Shown piece after piece: positions 16,366-25,002 of a stretch of DNA of 64,000 nucleotides. The stretch covers positions 1 to 64,000 of the forward strand of contig JAFTQL010000042.1 in the NCBI GenBank assembly GCA_017462795.1, read 5' to 3'. The stretch comes from Clostridia bacterium. Lineage in GTDB: Bacteria > Bacillota > Clostridia > Oscillospirales > CAG-272. Each line of letters begins with the position of its first letter. The stretch's first letter is position 1. The notes beneath the pieces are model-generated. The model was not told where the DNA came from. It did no database searches and saw only the letters and a program-made list of their open reading frames with translations. Position numbers and translations under genes: made by a program.

Positions 16366-18057
16366 ATGAAAAACAACACAACAAAAAGGATCACGGCGGG
16401 ATTGCTCACGGTTCTGATGATCCTTTCCGCGTTTTGCGTAACAGCGTCCGCCGCGTCAAGTGATGCTATTGCGGTCACGGGGGCGGATATACGCTACACC
16501 GACACCGTCGGCGGCACAACGGGGACACAGGCACAGGGACTGCGTTTTACCGTAAGCGTGGATAAAACGACACGCACGTATCAGAACGCGGTGCGGGAGG
16601 AAGGCTATTATGACGCGGCAAGCGAAACGGCAAGGTTTGGTATAGTGATCATTCCCACTGACATGATACCCGATGGTAAGGAGCTGACCGCCGACACAGA
16701 TGATGCCGAGGTGGTTATGTTTGACAGGATATACAGCCAGAACGATGAGGAGCTGGTATTTACCGTCTCTCTTCTGGGGATACCCACCGAGGAGTTTACC
16801 CGTGAGTTTACCGCCCGCGCCTTTGTGAAGGTGTCGCGCGGCGGAGATGAGCGCTATACATATTCGGAGAATACGCTCGCGAAGACCTTTGTGGGAGTGG
16901 GAAATATGTTCTATGAGGACAACCGCTCGGATGAGAGCCTTTGCTCACGCCTTGACGAGATATTTACCAATTGCGAGGAATATCAAGGGGAGCATATAAA
17001 GTCCGTAACCTTTACGTTGTTCGCCGACCTTCACTATTGGAAGGGCTGGTATATCTCATCCGTTGATAACCTTGAATCCATTCTCAGGCGCGCCGATGAG
17101 TCAGGATCGGATTTTGTTATGCAGGCGGGCGACTTTACGAACAACGTCAGCGGCTCGCCCGAGCTTATAAACGCTTATCATAAAAATCAGTATGACCTGC
17201 CCGTATACGGTGTTTACGGTAACCACGAGATGGAGCAGGGAGACGGCATGAATACCGTCACTCCCACGCTTACCAACAGCGAGGTGGTATGGGGAACAAA
17301 GGACGGAAAGAGGGCGGCTGACGGCAGTATAGGATATTATTACTTTGATGTCAACGGTATCCGTATGATATGCCTTGACTCCAACTATTCCTATAACCCC
17401 ACAAAAAAGGTGTGGGAGCACAATCCCGCAAGGAGCTATTCTTATCCCAAGGGAAATGAGAGGGGATATTCACTGGGACCCGATCAGCTTGCGTGGCTTG
17501 AGCGGGTGCTTGACGAGGCGGCTGAAAATGATACCTCATGTGTGGTAGTTTCTCATATAGGCTTTGCCACGGCATGGAGCTCCAGCCCCGACGCGACCGC
17601 TGTAAGAGAGCTGTATAAGCAGGCAAACAGCAAGAGAGCGGGAACAGTGCTTATGTCCATAAGCGGACATCTGCACACCAACCGACAGGAGGTTATAGAC
17701 GGAGTTCTGCACTGGGACATGAATACAGTCCGCAACGGAGTTTATACAGACTCGGGCAATGAGCACTATACAGATCAGACCTTTACCCTGAACAAATACG
17801 ACGGTAACGGTAAGCTCACCTCGTCAACTACTCAGCTTATTAAAAACCTCGGACACGCAAAGAAAACATGGTTCTTTAAAGATCCTCTCAGCGCTGTGGT
17901 AACAGTTTCCACAAGCGGAAGGATCACCGTTGAGGGAAGCGAGACTGAGTGGCTTGGCGGCATAGCGCCATCGGGCGACGGTACGGGCGGAGTAGAGCCG
18001 AGAGTTACGAGCGGAATATTTGAGTTGCAGATCTATTGTGAAAAAAAAGATGACTAA
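16366..18057 (+). CDS. Secreted metallophosphoesterase with N-terminal surface domain (paralogue 2)
   Basis: A 563-residue protein with a Sec signal peptide (MKNNTTKRITAGLLTVLMIL, cleavage near ASA-A at about residue 31). A domain at about 32-200 (QGLRFTVSVD, FGIVIIPTDMI, FTARAFVKV) resembles a domain recurrent in secreted proteins of gut Clostridia. The calcineurin-like core begins near residue 215, with ADLH, QAGD, GNHE, VSH and GHLHT all present. The C-terminal extension matches its paralogues. It is probably released or wall-associated, as no anchor is seen. GGGAGG lies 8 bases before the ATG. It is related to the genes before and after it by tandem duplication. Confidence 0.85.
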   Translation: MKNNTTKRITAGLLTVLMILSAFCVTASAASSDAIAVTGADIRYTDTVGGTTGTQAQGLRFTVSVDKTTRTYQNAVREEGYYDAASETARFGIVIIPTDMIPDGKELTADTDDAEVVMFDRIYSQNDEELVFTVSLLGIPTEEFTREFTARAFVKVSRGGDERYTYSENTLAKTFVGVGNMFYEDNRSDESLCSRLDEIFTNCEEYQGEHIKSVTFTLFADLHYWKGWYISSVDNLESILRRADESGSDFVMQAGDFTNNVSGSPELINAYHKNQYDLPVYGVYGNHEMEQGDGMNTVTPTLTNSEVVWGTKDGKRAADGSIGYYYFDVNGIRMICLDSNYSYNPTKKVWEHNPARSYSYPKGNERGYSLGPDQLAWLERVLDEAAENDTSCVVVSHIGFATAWSSSPDATAVRELYKQANSKRAGTVLMSISGHLHTNRQEVIDGVLHWDMNTVRNGVYTDSGNEHYTDQTFTLNKYDGNGKLTSSTTQLIKNLGHAKKTWFFKDPLSAVVTVSTSGRITVEGSETEWLGGIAPSGDGTGGVEPRVTSGIFELQIYCEKKDD

Positions 18058-19129
18058 TGAAAAAAACAAAGCTATAAAATTCAGTCTTTTTTCGGATCTT
18101 CATTATCTGAAGGGGGACTATATCAACACTCTCACCGACCTGCAGGGCATTCTTGACAGAGCGAGCGGGGCGGGTGTGGATTTCGTAATGCAGGCGGGGG
18201 ACTTTTGCCAGAACCGAGTGGAGTCACCCGAGCTTGACGATGTGTATTTACACAATGCTCACGGTCTGACCGTATACGGAATATACGGCAACCACGACAT
18301 GGAGCATCACTCGGACGGGGCGAACAACATGAAGCTGATAACGCCCTTGCTTACAAATGACCCCGATGTTACATGGGGAACGGAAGACGGCAGACCCAGC
18401 GCGGATGGGGGGATCGGATATTACTATTTTGAGAAAAACGGTTTTCGCGTGGTCTGCCTTGACTCCAACTACTCCTGGAATCCCACCGAGGGATTCTGGG
18501 AGCATAACCGTCCCGCAAGCTGGGGCGCGCCCACGGGCAACCAAGCGGTAAACTCGTTGGGACCCGTTCAGCTTGCGTGGCTTGAGCGGGTGCTTACCGA
18601 CGCGGCAGAGAAGTCGCTGTCCTGTATAGTGGTCTCCCATGAGGGATTTTCCACATTGGGAAACAACAGTCCCGATTCCGAGGCGGTGCGGGAAATGTTC
18701 CGTAAGGTAAACGGCATGCGGCGGGGAACGGTGCTCATGGCAATAAACGGTCATTGGCACACCCATAACATCAAGATAGAGGACAATGTATTTTATCTGC
18801 AGATGAACAGCACGCGGTGCGCGGATGAGCGCTACAACAACCGCAACCGCCCACAGCACTATCCCGAGAGCGCGGTATACGACATGTTTGACGGTTACGC
18901 GGAGGACGGCAGTATACGATTCCGCAAGGATAAGGTGGTATCGGCTGCCCGTTCAAGCTCCACGTGGTATTGGCGTGACGCGCTCAACGGTATTATCACC
19001 GTCACGGGAGATGGAAGCATCACCATGGAAGGCATGGAGACAGATTGGCTTGAGGGGGTAAAGCCAAACACCGTGACGGTCTACCATAACCCCTACATAC
19101 TCAGCGGCGAGTGGAAGCTCGACATCTAA
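18050..19129 (+). CDS. Calcineurin-like metallophosphoesterase (paralogue 3)
   Basis: A 359-residue metallophosphoesterase with no signal peptide. Motifs are SDLH, QAGD, GNHD (Asp replaces the Glu of its paralogues), VSH and GHWHT. The C-terminal extension (WYWRDALNGIITV to the end) is conserved with the paralogues. The ATG at 18050 overlaps the previous stop by 8 bases. There is no good Shine-Dalgarno site, so translation probably depends on coupling; GTG at 18038 and TTG at 18020 are alternative starts. Confidence 0.82.
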   Translation: MTNEKNKAIKFSLFSDLHYLKGDYINTLTDLQGILDRASGAGVDFVMQAGDFCQNRVESPELDDVYLHNAHGLTVYGIYGNHDMEHHSDGANNMKLITPLLTNDPDVTWGTEDGRPSADGGIGYYYFEKNGFRVVCLDSNYSWNPTEGFWEHNRPASWGAPTGNQAVNSLGPVQLAWLERVLTDAAEKSLSCIVVSHEGFSTLGNNSPDSEAVREMFRKVNGMRRGTVLMAINGHWHTHNIKIEDNVFYLQMNSTRCADERYNNRNRPQHYPESAVYDMFDGYAEDGSIRFRKDKVVSAARSSSTWYWRDALNGIITVTGDGSITMEGMETDWLEGVKPNTVTVYHNPYILSGEWKLDI

Positions 19130-19193
19130 TGGAGTTAAGGGTCCTGCAAACTGCCCTTGCTAAAATAAAAGAACAAAAAGGAGGAATTTTGTT

Positions 19194-21731
19194 ATGAAAA
19201 GAAAAAGTTTGTTGATCATAGCGACCACACTAATTCTGGCAACCGTACTGAATATGTTCGCGGGATTACCCATTATCGCGGCAGACAGTACGGTCATCGA
19301 GATCAGCACGGCTGACGAATTGAAAGCCGTGGCGAACGATCTTACAGGCAATTACAAGCTGATAGCCGATATTGATCTTAACGGTACGAGCGAAGAACTG
19401 ACAAGTTGGACATCTTTTGGCGATTTTACGGGTACATTCGATGGAAACGGATACACCATTTCCGGATTTATCTGTTCTCCAACCCCTGATGACACAAGTA
19501 AAAATGCAGGATTATTCAGTTCTATCGGTGAAGGTGGATGTGTAAAAAACCTCAGAATAGCCAACGCTGCATATTGGACTGCCGTTTCTGTTTTTCGTCT
19601 CGGCGCTATAGCAGGTTATATTTCGGAAGGAGCGACTGTTTCAAACTGTATAGTCAACAGTGATGTAACTGTAAAAGCCTCAGGAGCAAATTTACATACC
19701 GATTGGCTGGCGGTCGGCGGAATTGTCGGATACTGTCAGGGCACTGTTGAATACTGTGTAAGTTATGCCACGGTATCAACCGGTTATGTAAAAAGTAAAG
19801 ATAATTCCGGAGGATTTGGAGGAATTGTCGGGGATCTTCCCAAGGGAACTGTCCGAAATTGCATAAATAACGGTCCTGTTAATATCACGGGCGGAAACAA
19901 TCCTTCCATTGTGTATAATGCTGGTGCCGGCGGGATAGTAGGTATAGGATCACGCGGCGGTGACTGGGGTAATATAGTTATAACTATAGAAAACTGCGTT
20001 AACAACGGAACGGTTAATAACGGCAAAACTTATGCCGGCGGTATTCTCGGCTCAAGGACAACGGACAAAACCATTAATTTCAACAACAACTATAATTTCG
20101 GAACAGTTACTGCGAATGACACATACGCTCCCGGTCAGCTTATCGGTTATTCAAACGCTGCCACCGCCTTCAATGCTGAAGGAAACTATGGTGTTGGTGA
20201 GGTACTTGTGGGCTCGGGCGATGCCAATACAGGTATGGGTAACGATACGGCAGATGTACTCAAGGAGCACGCTAACTACCAAGCCAATATCACAAGAGAT
20301 ATCTCAACAGTAGATGACTTGAAGCTTTCCACAAGATACTATGATACAGGTCTTGTGTACGCGCTTGCCAATGATATCGATCTCGGCGGTATGGCATGGA
20401 CTCCCGTTATAGATTTCAGCGGTACTTTTGACGGAAACGGCCATGCCATCAAGAACTTTATCGTTTCGGATACGACCACAACACAGGCAGGATTTTTTGC
20501 TCATTTGATCGGAACCGTAAAAAATCTTACAATATCCAATGCCACTATTTATACGTCAGCTCAAAGCTACCAGGTAGGAGCTATAGCGGGACAATCCGCA
20601 GGAACTATTATTAACTGCAAGGCTGCAAGCAATGTTATCATAACAACCTATAAGGGCGGCAAGCATAACGGTCAGCTTGCTATGGGCGGAATATTGGGTT
20701 ACTCAACCACAGGAAGTACTATAGCATATTGCGAGAACAACGCTACGGTAAATGCGGCAGAGGTATATGATTCAAACGGCAACGGAAAAGAAGGCTATGT
20801 AGGCGGAATAGTAGGCTATCTTGCCAACGGATCGGTATCCTACAGCGTAAATAACGGCAGTATCACCATAGAAAAGGGTGGCAAAACCAATCAGTATCTT
20901 ACCTGTGGCGGTATAGCGGGAGCTACTACAGCCAATTGGGCAAGTGCAGTAACACTTGAATCCTGTATCAACAACGGGACTGTCGCAAATAATATCGCCA
21001 CAGGCGGCGGTATCATCGGTACTGTATTTAACAATAAAACCACCTCGATCAACAATAATTTCAATTTCGGCAATGTGAGCGGAAACAAATACAATGGACA
21101 GATAATCGCATACGGAAACACAGGCGATAATATCACCATAGCAAACAACTACGGCGCTGACATAGGCATTGCCATAGGCGGTACAAACGCTACATCCTGC
21201 GGAACTATCCTTTCCGCTGCATCCATTGTTAAGCTTGACGCTTACAAGGCACTTGCGGCTGATCTTAACGCAAAGGGAATATTCGCGGCTCTCGCGGCTA
21301 CCGATTTCGTAGGTCACCAGACCTCAACCTCTATCCGCGATAAGAGCGAGACCGACACCACACAGGTATTTGATATTCGTCTGGTATCTGTTATCGGCGG
21401 TGATATTTCCGGCTGTCAGAACGTGGGATACAAGGTAGAGGCTACATACGGCGGTCAGTCCAAGTCCACAGAGATGACCATGACCACCGTTTACAGCAGC
21501 ATAAGCGGCGTTGCGGATACCGAGACGGTAGAGTATACGGCAGCCGAGCTTGACGGAGATTATCTCTTTGTACTTGTCTGCAAGAATCTGCCCACAGATG
21601 TTGATATCACATTTACGATAACCACATTCTACACCGATGCTGACGGAAAAACAGTCAGTAGCGCTGCCGAAAGCATTACCGTAAATTCAAGCTCTGTTCC
21701 CGGCGGAAGCCTGTCCGCTGTAAATGATTGA
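19194..21731 (+). CDS. Secreted GLUG-repeat protein 1
   Basis: An 845-residue exported protein. The signal peptide (MKRKSLLIIATTLILATVLN) is probably cleaved near residue 30. The body carries two blocks of GLUG-type repeats, beta-helix-like units such as GAIAGY, GGIVGY, GTVRNCINNG and GGIAGA. Each block is introduced by a FDGNGYTISGF-type strand (near residues 80 and 410). A C-terminal domain from about residue 705 (TTQVFDIRLVSVIGG) is beta-rich and resembles the extra domain of the secreted phosphoesterase. No LPXTG or hydrophobic anchor is present. GLUG proteins are often adhesins. AAAGGAGG precedes the start. Its base composition is more AT-rich than its neighbours. Confidence 0.8.
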   Translation: MKRKSLLIIATTLILATVLNMFAGLPIIAADSTVIEISTADELKAVANDLTGNYKLIADIDLNGTSEELTSWTSFGDFTGTFDGNGYTISGFICSPTPDDTSKNAGLFSSIGEGGCVKNLRIANAAYWTAVSVFRLGAIAGYISEGATVSNCIVNSDVTVKASGANLHTDWLAVGGIVGYCQGTVEYCVSYATVSTGYVKSKDNSGGFGGIVGDLPKGTVRNCINNGPVNITGGNNPSIVYNAGAGGIVGIGSRGGDWGNIVITIENCVNNGTVNNGKTYAGGILGSRTTDKTINFNNNYNFGTVTANDTYAPGQLIGYSNAATAFNAEGNYGVGEVLVGSGDANTGMGNDTADVLKEHANYQANITRDISTVDDLKLSTRYYDTGLVYALANDIDLGGMAWTPVIDFSGTFDGNGHAIKNFIVSDTTTTQAGFFAHLIGTVKNLTISNATIYTSAQSYQVGAIAGQSAGTIINCKAASNVIITTYKGGKHNGQLAMGGILGYSTTGSTIAYCENNATVNAAEVYDSNGNGKEGYVGGIVGYLANGSVSYSVNNGSITIEKGGKTNQYLTCGGIAGATTANWASAVTLESCINNGTVANNIATGGGIIGTVFNNKTTSINNNFNFGNVSGNKYNGQIIAYGNTGDNITIANNYGADIGIAIGGTNATSCGTILSAASIVKLDAYKALAADLNAKGIFAALAATDFVGHQTSTSIRDKSETDTTQVFDIRLVSVIGGDISGCQNVGYKVEATYGGQSKSTEMTMTTVYSSISGVADTETVEYTAAELDGDYLFVLVCKNLPTDVDITFTITTFYTDADGKTVSSAAESITVNSSSVPGGSLSAVND

Positions 21732-21748
21732 TCAGGAGGTAATACAGA

Positions 21749-21880
21749 ATGAAAAAGTATAATACTCCCAACGCTCAGATACTTGTCATAGAGACAAGCG
21801 AGGATGTTCTGAGCTTATCTGTGGAGACCATGTATAAGGGTCTCGGCTCTAATAACATAAACAGTGTCTGGGAATGGTAA
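21749..21880 (+). CDS. 43-residue peptide of unknown function
   Basis: A small gene with a perfect AGGAGGT (21734-21740) 8 bases before its ATG. The peptide begins MKKYNTPNAQILVIETSEDV and ends in SVWEW. It has no signal peptide and no cysteines. From memory, MKKY-P-...-EDV-type short proteins occur widely next to surface-protein genes in gut Clostridia, with no assigned function; this could not be checked. It lies 17 bases after one GLUG gene and 43 before the next, so it is in the same transcript. No RiPP maturation gene is nearby. Confidence 0.72.
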   Translation: MKKYNTPNAQILVIETSEDVLSLSVETMYKGLGSNNINSVWEW

Positions 21881-21923
21881 ATTACCGCACTGCATTATTT
21901 AAATTTCAAAGGAGATCGAAATC

Positions 21924-23399
21924 ATGAAAAAAAGAAGTTTATTTGCTACCTCTGCCGTGCTTCTTGTAAGCATAGTGCTCTCTCTGTTCTGCGGCATGAC
22001 CGTGTTTGCCGCTGATGTCACCGAGATATCCACCGCGGATCAGCTAAAAGCCATCACCGACATGGCGGGCAGCTACAAGCTCACCGCCGACATCGATCTG
22101 GGCGGCGCGGCATGGACGCCTCTGGGAAACAGCACCACACCCTTTACAGGTACTTTTGACGGTAACGGACACACTGTTTCCAATTTCACTATTACAAGTG
22201 ACAGCACAAACCAATATGCCGAGATAGGCTTTTTCGGAAACGTGTCTACGGGTACTGTAAAGGATCTCAGAATAGCCAAGGCGGCTATCCTTACGGGCTA
22301 CGGTGAAATCGCGGGCGGAATCGTCGGTCACCTCTCCAGCACCGAGGGCGGACTTGTTTCGGGATGCGTCACTGCTTCCGACGTAACGGTAAAGGTAGAC
22401 GGACGTATCAAGGGTACAATGAATCTCGGCGGTATCGTGGGCTATTCCAGAAGCGCTGTGGAATACTGTGAAAACAATGCCGCTGTTACCGTTGTAAAGT
22501 GTAAATCCCTTACCGACGGTACACAGAAGGCATATGCCGGCGGTATCGCGGGCAGAGCTATCGGCACTGTTAAATACTGTATCAACAACGGAGCTGTTAC
22601 CATTGAGAACTATGAAGGCATGAAGAGTGGATATTATACCTTCTCCGCGGGTGTTGTGGGTGGTATGAACCCATGGAACGGAACTACATCTACGGTTGAG
22701 GGCTGTATCAACAACGCGACCATCGCAAACAAAAACGAAGTTCTCAGCGTAGCCACAGGAGCAGGCGGTGTTATCGGAAACACTCTGGGCGGCAACAGTG
22801 ACGCTTCCGCGCGTGTTATCAGGAACTGCTTCAACTTCGGAGCGGTGGACAGCAATGCGCTCAACGACCTCGGACAGATCGTAGGACATCTGGGTAACAG
22901 TGACCCCTGCTACGGTATATTCACTCACGAGGGTAACTACTATCTTGACGGTATCGGAGTTCTTGGAGCTATGTATCTCGGCACCGAGATCGCCGCGGGA
23001 ACTGCCGCAACGGCTGAGGCTATGAAGGCGACTGACGGCTACAAGGCTATTATCGCCGCTATAAATGACAACCTCGTATTTGAGCTTTCCGCAATGCCCG
23101 CTCCCGCAGAGCCTACCACTCCCGATGTTCCCGGAGATACGGGAAGTGACGGAGAAGATACAGGAGCTGACACGGGTGCTGACACAGGTGCTGACACAGA
23201 TGCCGATACCGAAGGTGAGACCGATGAAACAAAAGCTCCCGCAAACAGCGGCTCTGCTACTACAGAGGCATCCGATAACGCGGGCGAGACCGACGGCGAA
23301 AAGGCAGATGGCGGATGCGGCTCTACCGTATCTGTCGCGTCCATGGCGGTGCTTGCGGTTCTCGGAGCGGCTGTGACCGTTTGTAAGAAGAAGGACTAA
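21924..23399 (+). CDS. GLUG-repeat surface protein 2 with C-terminal membrane segment
   Basis: A 491-residue exported protein. The signal peptide (MKKRSLFATSAVLLVSIVLS) is cleaved near VFA-A (residue 29). GLUG-type repeats (GGIVGH, GGIVGY, GGIAGRAIG, GGVIGN) run from about residue 70 to 340. A Thr/Asp/Glu-rich linker follows, with four TGAD-like units. The end has GGCGS, one hydrophobic helix (VASMAVLAVLGAAVTV) and a basic CKKKD tail. This is the layout of a wall- or membrane-anchored protein, but there is no LPXTG motif. AAAGGAG lies 9 bases before the ATG. Confidence 0.82.
   Translation: MKKRSLFATSAVLLVSIVLSLFCGMTVFAADVTEISTADQLKAITDMAGSYKLTADIDLGGAAWTPLGNSTTPFTGTFDGNGHTVSNFTITSDSTNQYAEIGFFGNVSTGTVKDLRIAKAAILTGYGEIAGGIVGHLSSTEGGLVSGCVTASDVTVKVDGRIKGTMNLGGIVGYSRSAVEYCENNAAVTVVKCKSLTDGTQKAYAGGIAGRAIGTVKYCINNGAVTIENYEGMKSGYYTFSAGVVGGMNPWNGTTSTVEGCINNATIANKNEVLSVATGAGGVIGNTLGGNSDASARVIRNCFNFGAVDSNALNDLGQIVGHLGNSDPCYGIFTHEGNYYLDGIGVLGAMYLGTEIAAGTAATAEAMKATDGYKAIIAAINDNLVFELSAMPAPAEPTTPDVPGDTGSDGEDTGADTGADTGADTDADTEGETDETKAPANSGSATTEASDNAGETDGEKADGGCGSTVSVASMAVLAVLGAAVTVCKKKD
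23160..23207 (+). repeat. Four 12-nt tandem units in the GLUG protein 2 linker
   Basis: ACAGGTGCTGAC-like units repeat four times in frame and encode TGAD/TDAD. Copy number at such sites can change by slippage, altering linker length. Confidence 0.7.
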
Positions 23400-23410
23400 G
23401 TCTTTAAAAA

Positions 23411-23445
23411 AATACCGATCTCAGATATGAGCTGAGGTCGGTATT
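23411..23445 (+). terminator. Intergenic stem-loop between GLUG protein 2 and the solute-binding lipoprotein
   Basis: AATACCGATCTCAG and CTGAGGTCGGTATT form a 14-bp stem with a 7-nt loop. There is no T run after it, so it may stabilise or partly block the transcript rather than end it. Confidence 0.5.
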
Positions 23446-23467
23446 CAAAGGAGAATGGAGATTGATC

Positions 23468-24916
23468 ATGAAAAAAATAATTGCATTGGCGCTGTCTCTC
23501 CTCATGCTGCTCGCCGTACTTACATCCTGTGGCTCGGATGAAAACACACAGTCCACGGGTGACGGCGTGAATACGTCGGATATCCCCGATGACGGCTTGC
23601 CTGCTGTGGATATGGGCGGCTTTGAGCTGGGAATTCTGACTCATGACACCGAGTGGTTCACCTGGGCGGAGATCACCATGGCGGTGGATAACTACGACGC
23701 TAACAGGATATCCTCGGAAATATACAAGCGCAACCTCTCCATAGAGGAGCGCTTCAAGTGCTATCTCAACATCGATTCCCAGGCGGGTATCGACAAAAAC
23801 TACATTGAAAATCTGTCGCTCTCGGGTGATAGCTCGTCGGGCGCGCATGTTATCATGTATTATGACAAATGGGTGGTTGGAGCTGCCGCGTATTTCCGCG
23901 ATTGGAACGCTGTGGACTACATTGACCTGTCGCAGGACTACTGGAATCCCGGTATTACTCAGATGTTCGATATCAACGGTAAGCAGATCGCCCTTTCGGG
24001 TGTGTTCAGCCTCGGTATGCTTTCGAGGACTGAGACGGTGATCTTTGATAAGCAGATGTACGCAAACTATGCCGCTGTGGATCCCACTATGTATGATTCC
24101 ATGTACGAGTATGTCACCAAGGATGAGTGGACGCTTGAAACGCTGTATCAGATAGCCGCAAAGGCTGTTCACAGCGACGATGAGACATGGGATGAGCAGG
24201 ACAGCTACGGTATTTCGGCATCCAAAAAGGAGCTGTATACGTCTCTTATGATAGGAAGCGGAATCAGATTCGTACAGAAGGATCAGAATGGTAAGCCCAC
24301 ATTTACGACGGGTACTGACGCATCAGCTGTTGATAAGCTTCAAAAGCTGTTACAGCTCAATCAGAATAACGATATCCATTATGACAAGAGCACCAATGCT
24401 CACTATCCCGATCCCGAGCTTTTCTTTGAAAACGGACATACACTGTTTGCGATAAGAGCGCTGTTTGACATTCCCAAGGCTCGTCAGATGATGGAGTCTG
24501 AGTTCGGTATCCTGCCTCTTCCAAAATACGACACGGATCAGACAGAATACTATTCCGCTTGCTTTGGCGGTGACGTTGCCTGCCTGCTGAATACCGTTAG
24601 TGAGAATGATCTTGACAATATCGGTATCATCATGGAGGCTATGGCATATCACTCAAACGAGAACCTTGTTCCCACATACAAGGTAGACCTTCTCCAGACC
24701 CGCTACGCAAGCGACCTCGATTCCTATGCGATGCTGGATATTATCTTTGAAACCACCTATTGTGACATGGGTATCACCGTTCTTGAGGACACTGTAAGCT
24801 TCTATCTTATCAAACAGATATACGTACCTGAAAAGGACGTGATCTCAAGTGAGCTACAGACGCTGAATATGATAATGCCCGCCACACTTGATAATATGTT
24901 CAAGGCTATTGAATAA
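23468..24916 (+). CDS. Extracellular solute-binding lipoprotein
   Basis: A 482-residue lipoprotein. The signal MKKIIALALSLLMLLAVLTS ends in a clean lipobox (LTSC, Cys21). The rest resembles sugar ABC-transporter binding proteins of gut Clostridia: an N-terminal lobe with a YKRNLSIEERF segment, a hinge, and ATSAY-free C-terminal segments. It should sit on the outer face of the membrane. No permease or ATPase gene is nearby, so either the transporter is elsewhere or the protein has another binding role. GGAG lies 7 bases before ATG 23468; the TTG at 23462 is rejected. Confidence 0.75.
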   Translation: MKKIIALALSLLMLLAVLTSCGSDENTQSTGDGVNTSDIPDDGLPAVDMGGFELGILTHDTEWFTWAEITMAVDNYDANRISSEIYKRNLSIEERFKCYLNIDSQAGIDKNYIENLSLSGDSSSGAHVIMYYDKWVVGAAAYFRDWNAVDYIDLSQDYWNPGITQMFDINGKQIALSGVFSLGMLSRTETVIFDKQMYANYAAVDPTMYDSMYEYVTKDEWTLETLYQIAAKAVHSDDETWDEQDSYGISASKKELYTSLMIGSGIRFVQKDQNGKPTFTTGTDASAVDKLQKLLQLNQNNDIHYDKSTNAHYPDPELFFENGHTLFAIRALFDIPKARQMMESEFGILPLPKYDTDQTEYYSACFGGDVACLLNTVSENDLDNIGIIMEAMAYHSNENLVPTYKVDLLQTRYASDLDSYAMLDIIFETTYCDMGITVLEDTVSFYLIKQIYVPEKDVISSELQTLNMIMPATLDNMFKAIE

Positions 24917-24920
24917 GCTT

Positions 24921-24998
24921 AAAAAAGCGATTCGCTTTTATATATTTTCTTTTTCAAAAACAAGGATCCACCGCTTTCGCGGTGGATCCTTGTTTTTT
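24921..24998. terminator. Double terminator closing the surface island
   Basis: A small hairpin (AAAAGCG/CGCTTTT, 24922-24938) is followed by a strong one at 24956-24998. The strong one pairs CAAGGATCCACCGC with GCGGTGGATCCTTG, with A and T runs on its two sides, so it works in both directions. It separates the plus-strand island from the minus-strand PII-like gene. Confidence 0.9.
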
Positions 24999-25002
24999 GT
25001 GT

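Noticed and set aside
21924..23399. A sortase LPXTG anchor in GLUG protein 2
   Set aside because: No LPXTG-like motif precedes the hydrophobic helix; only GGCGS is present.
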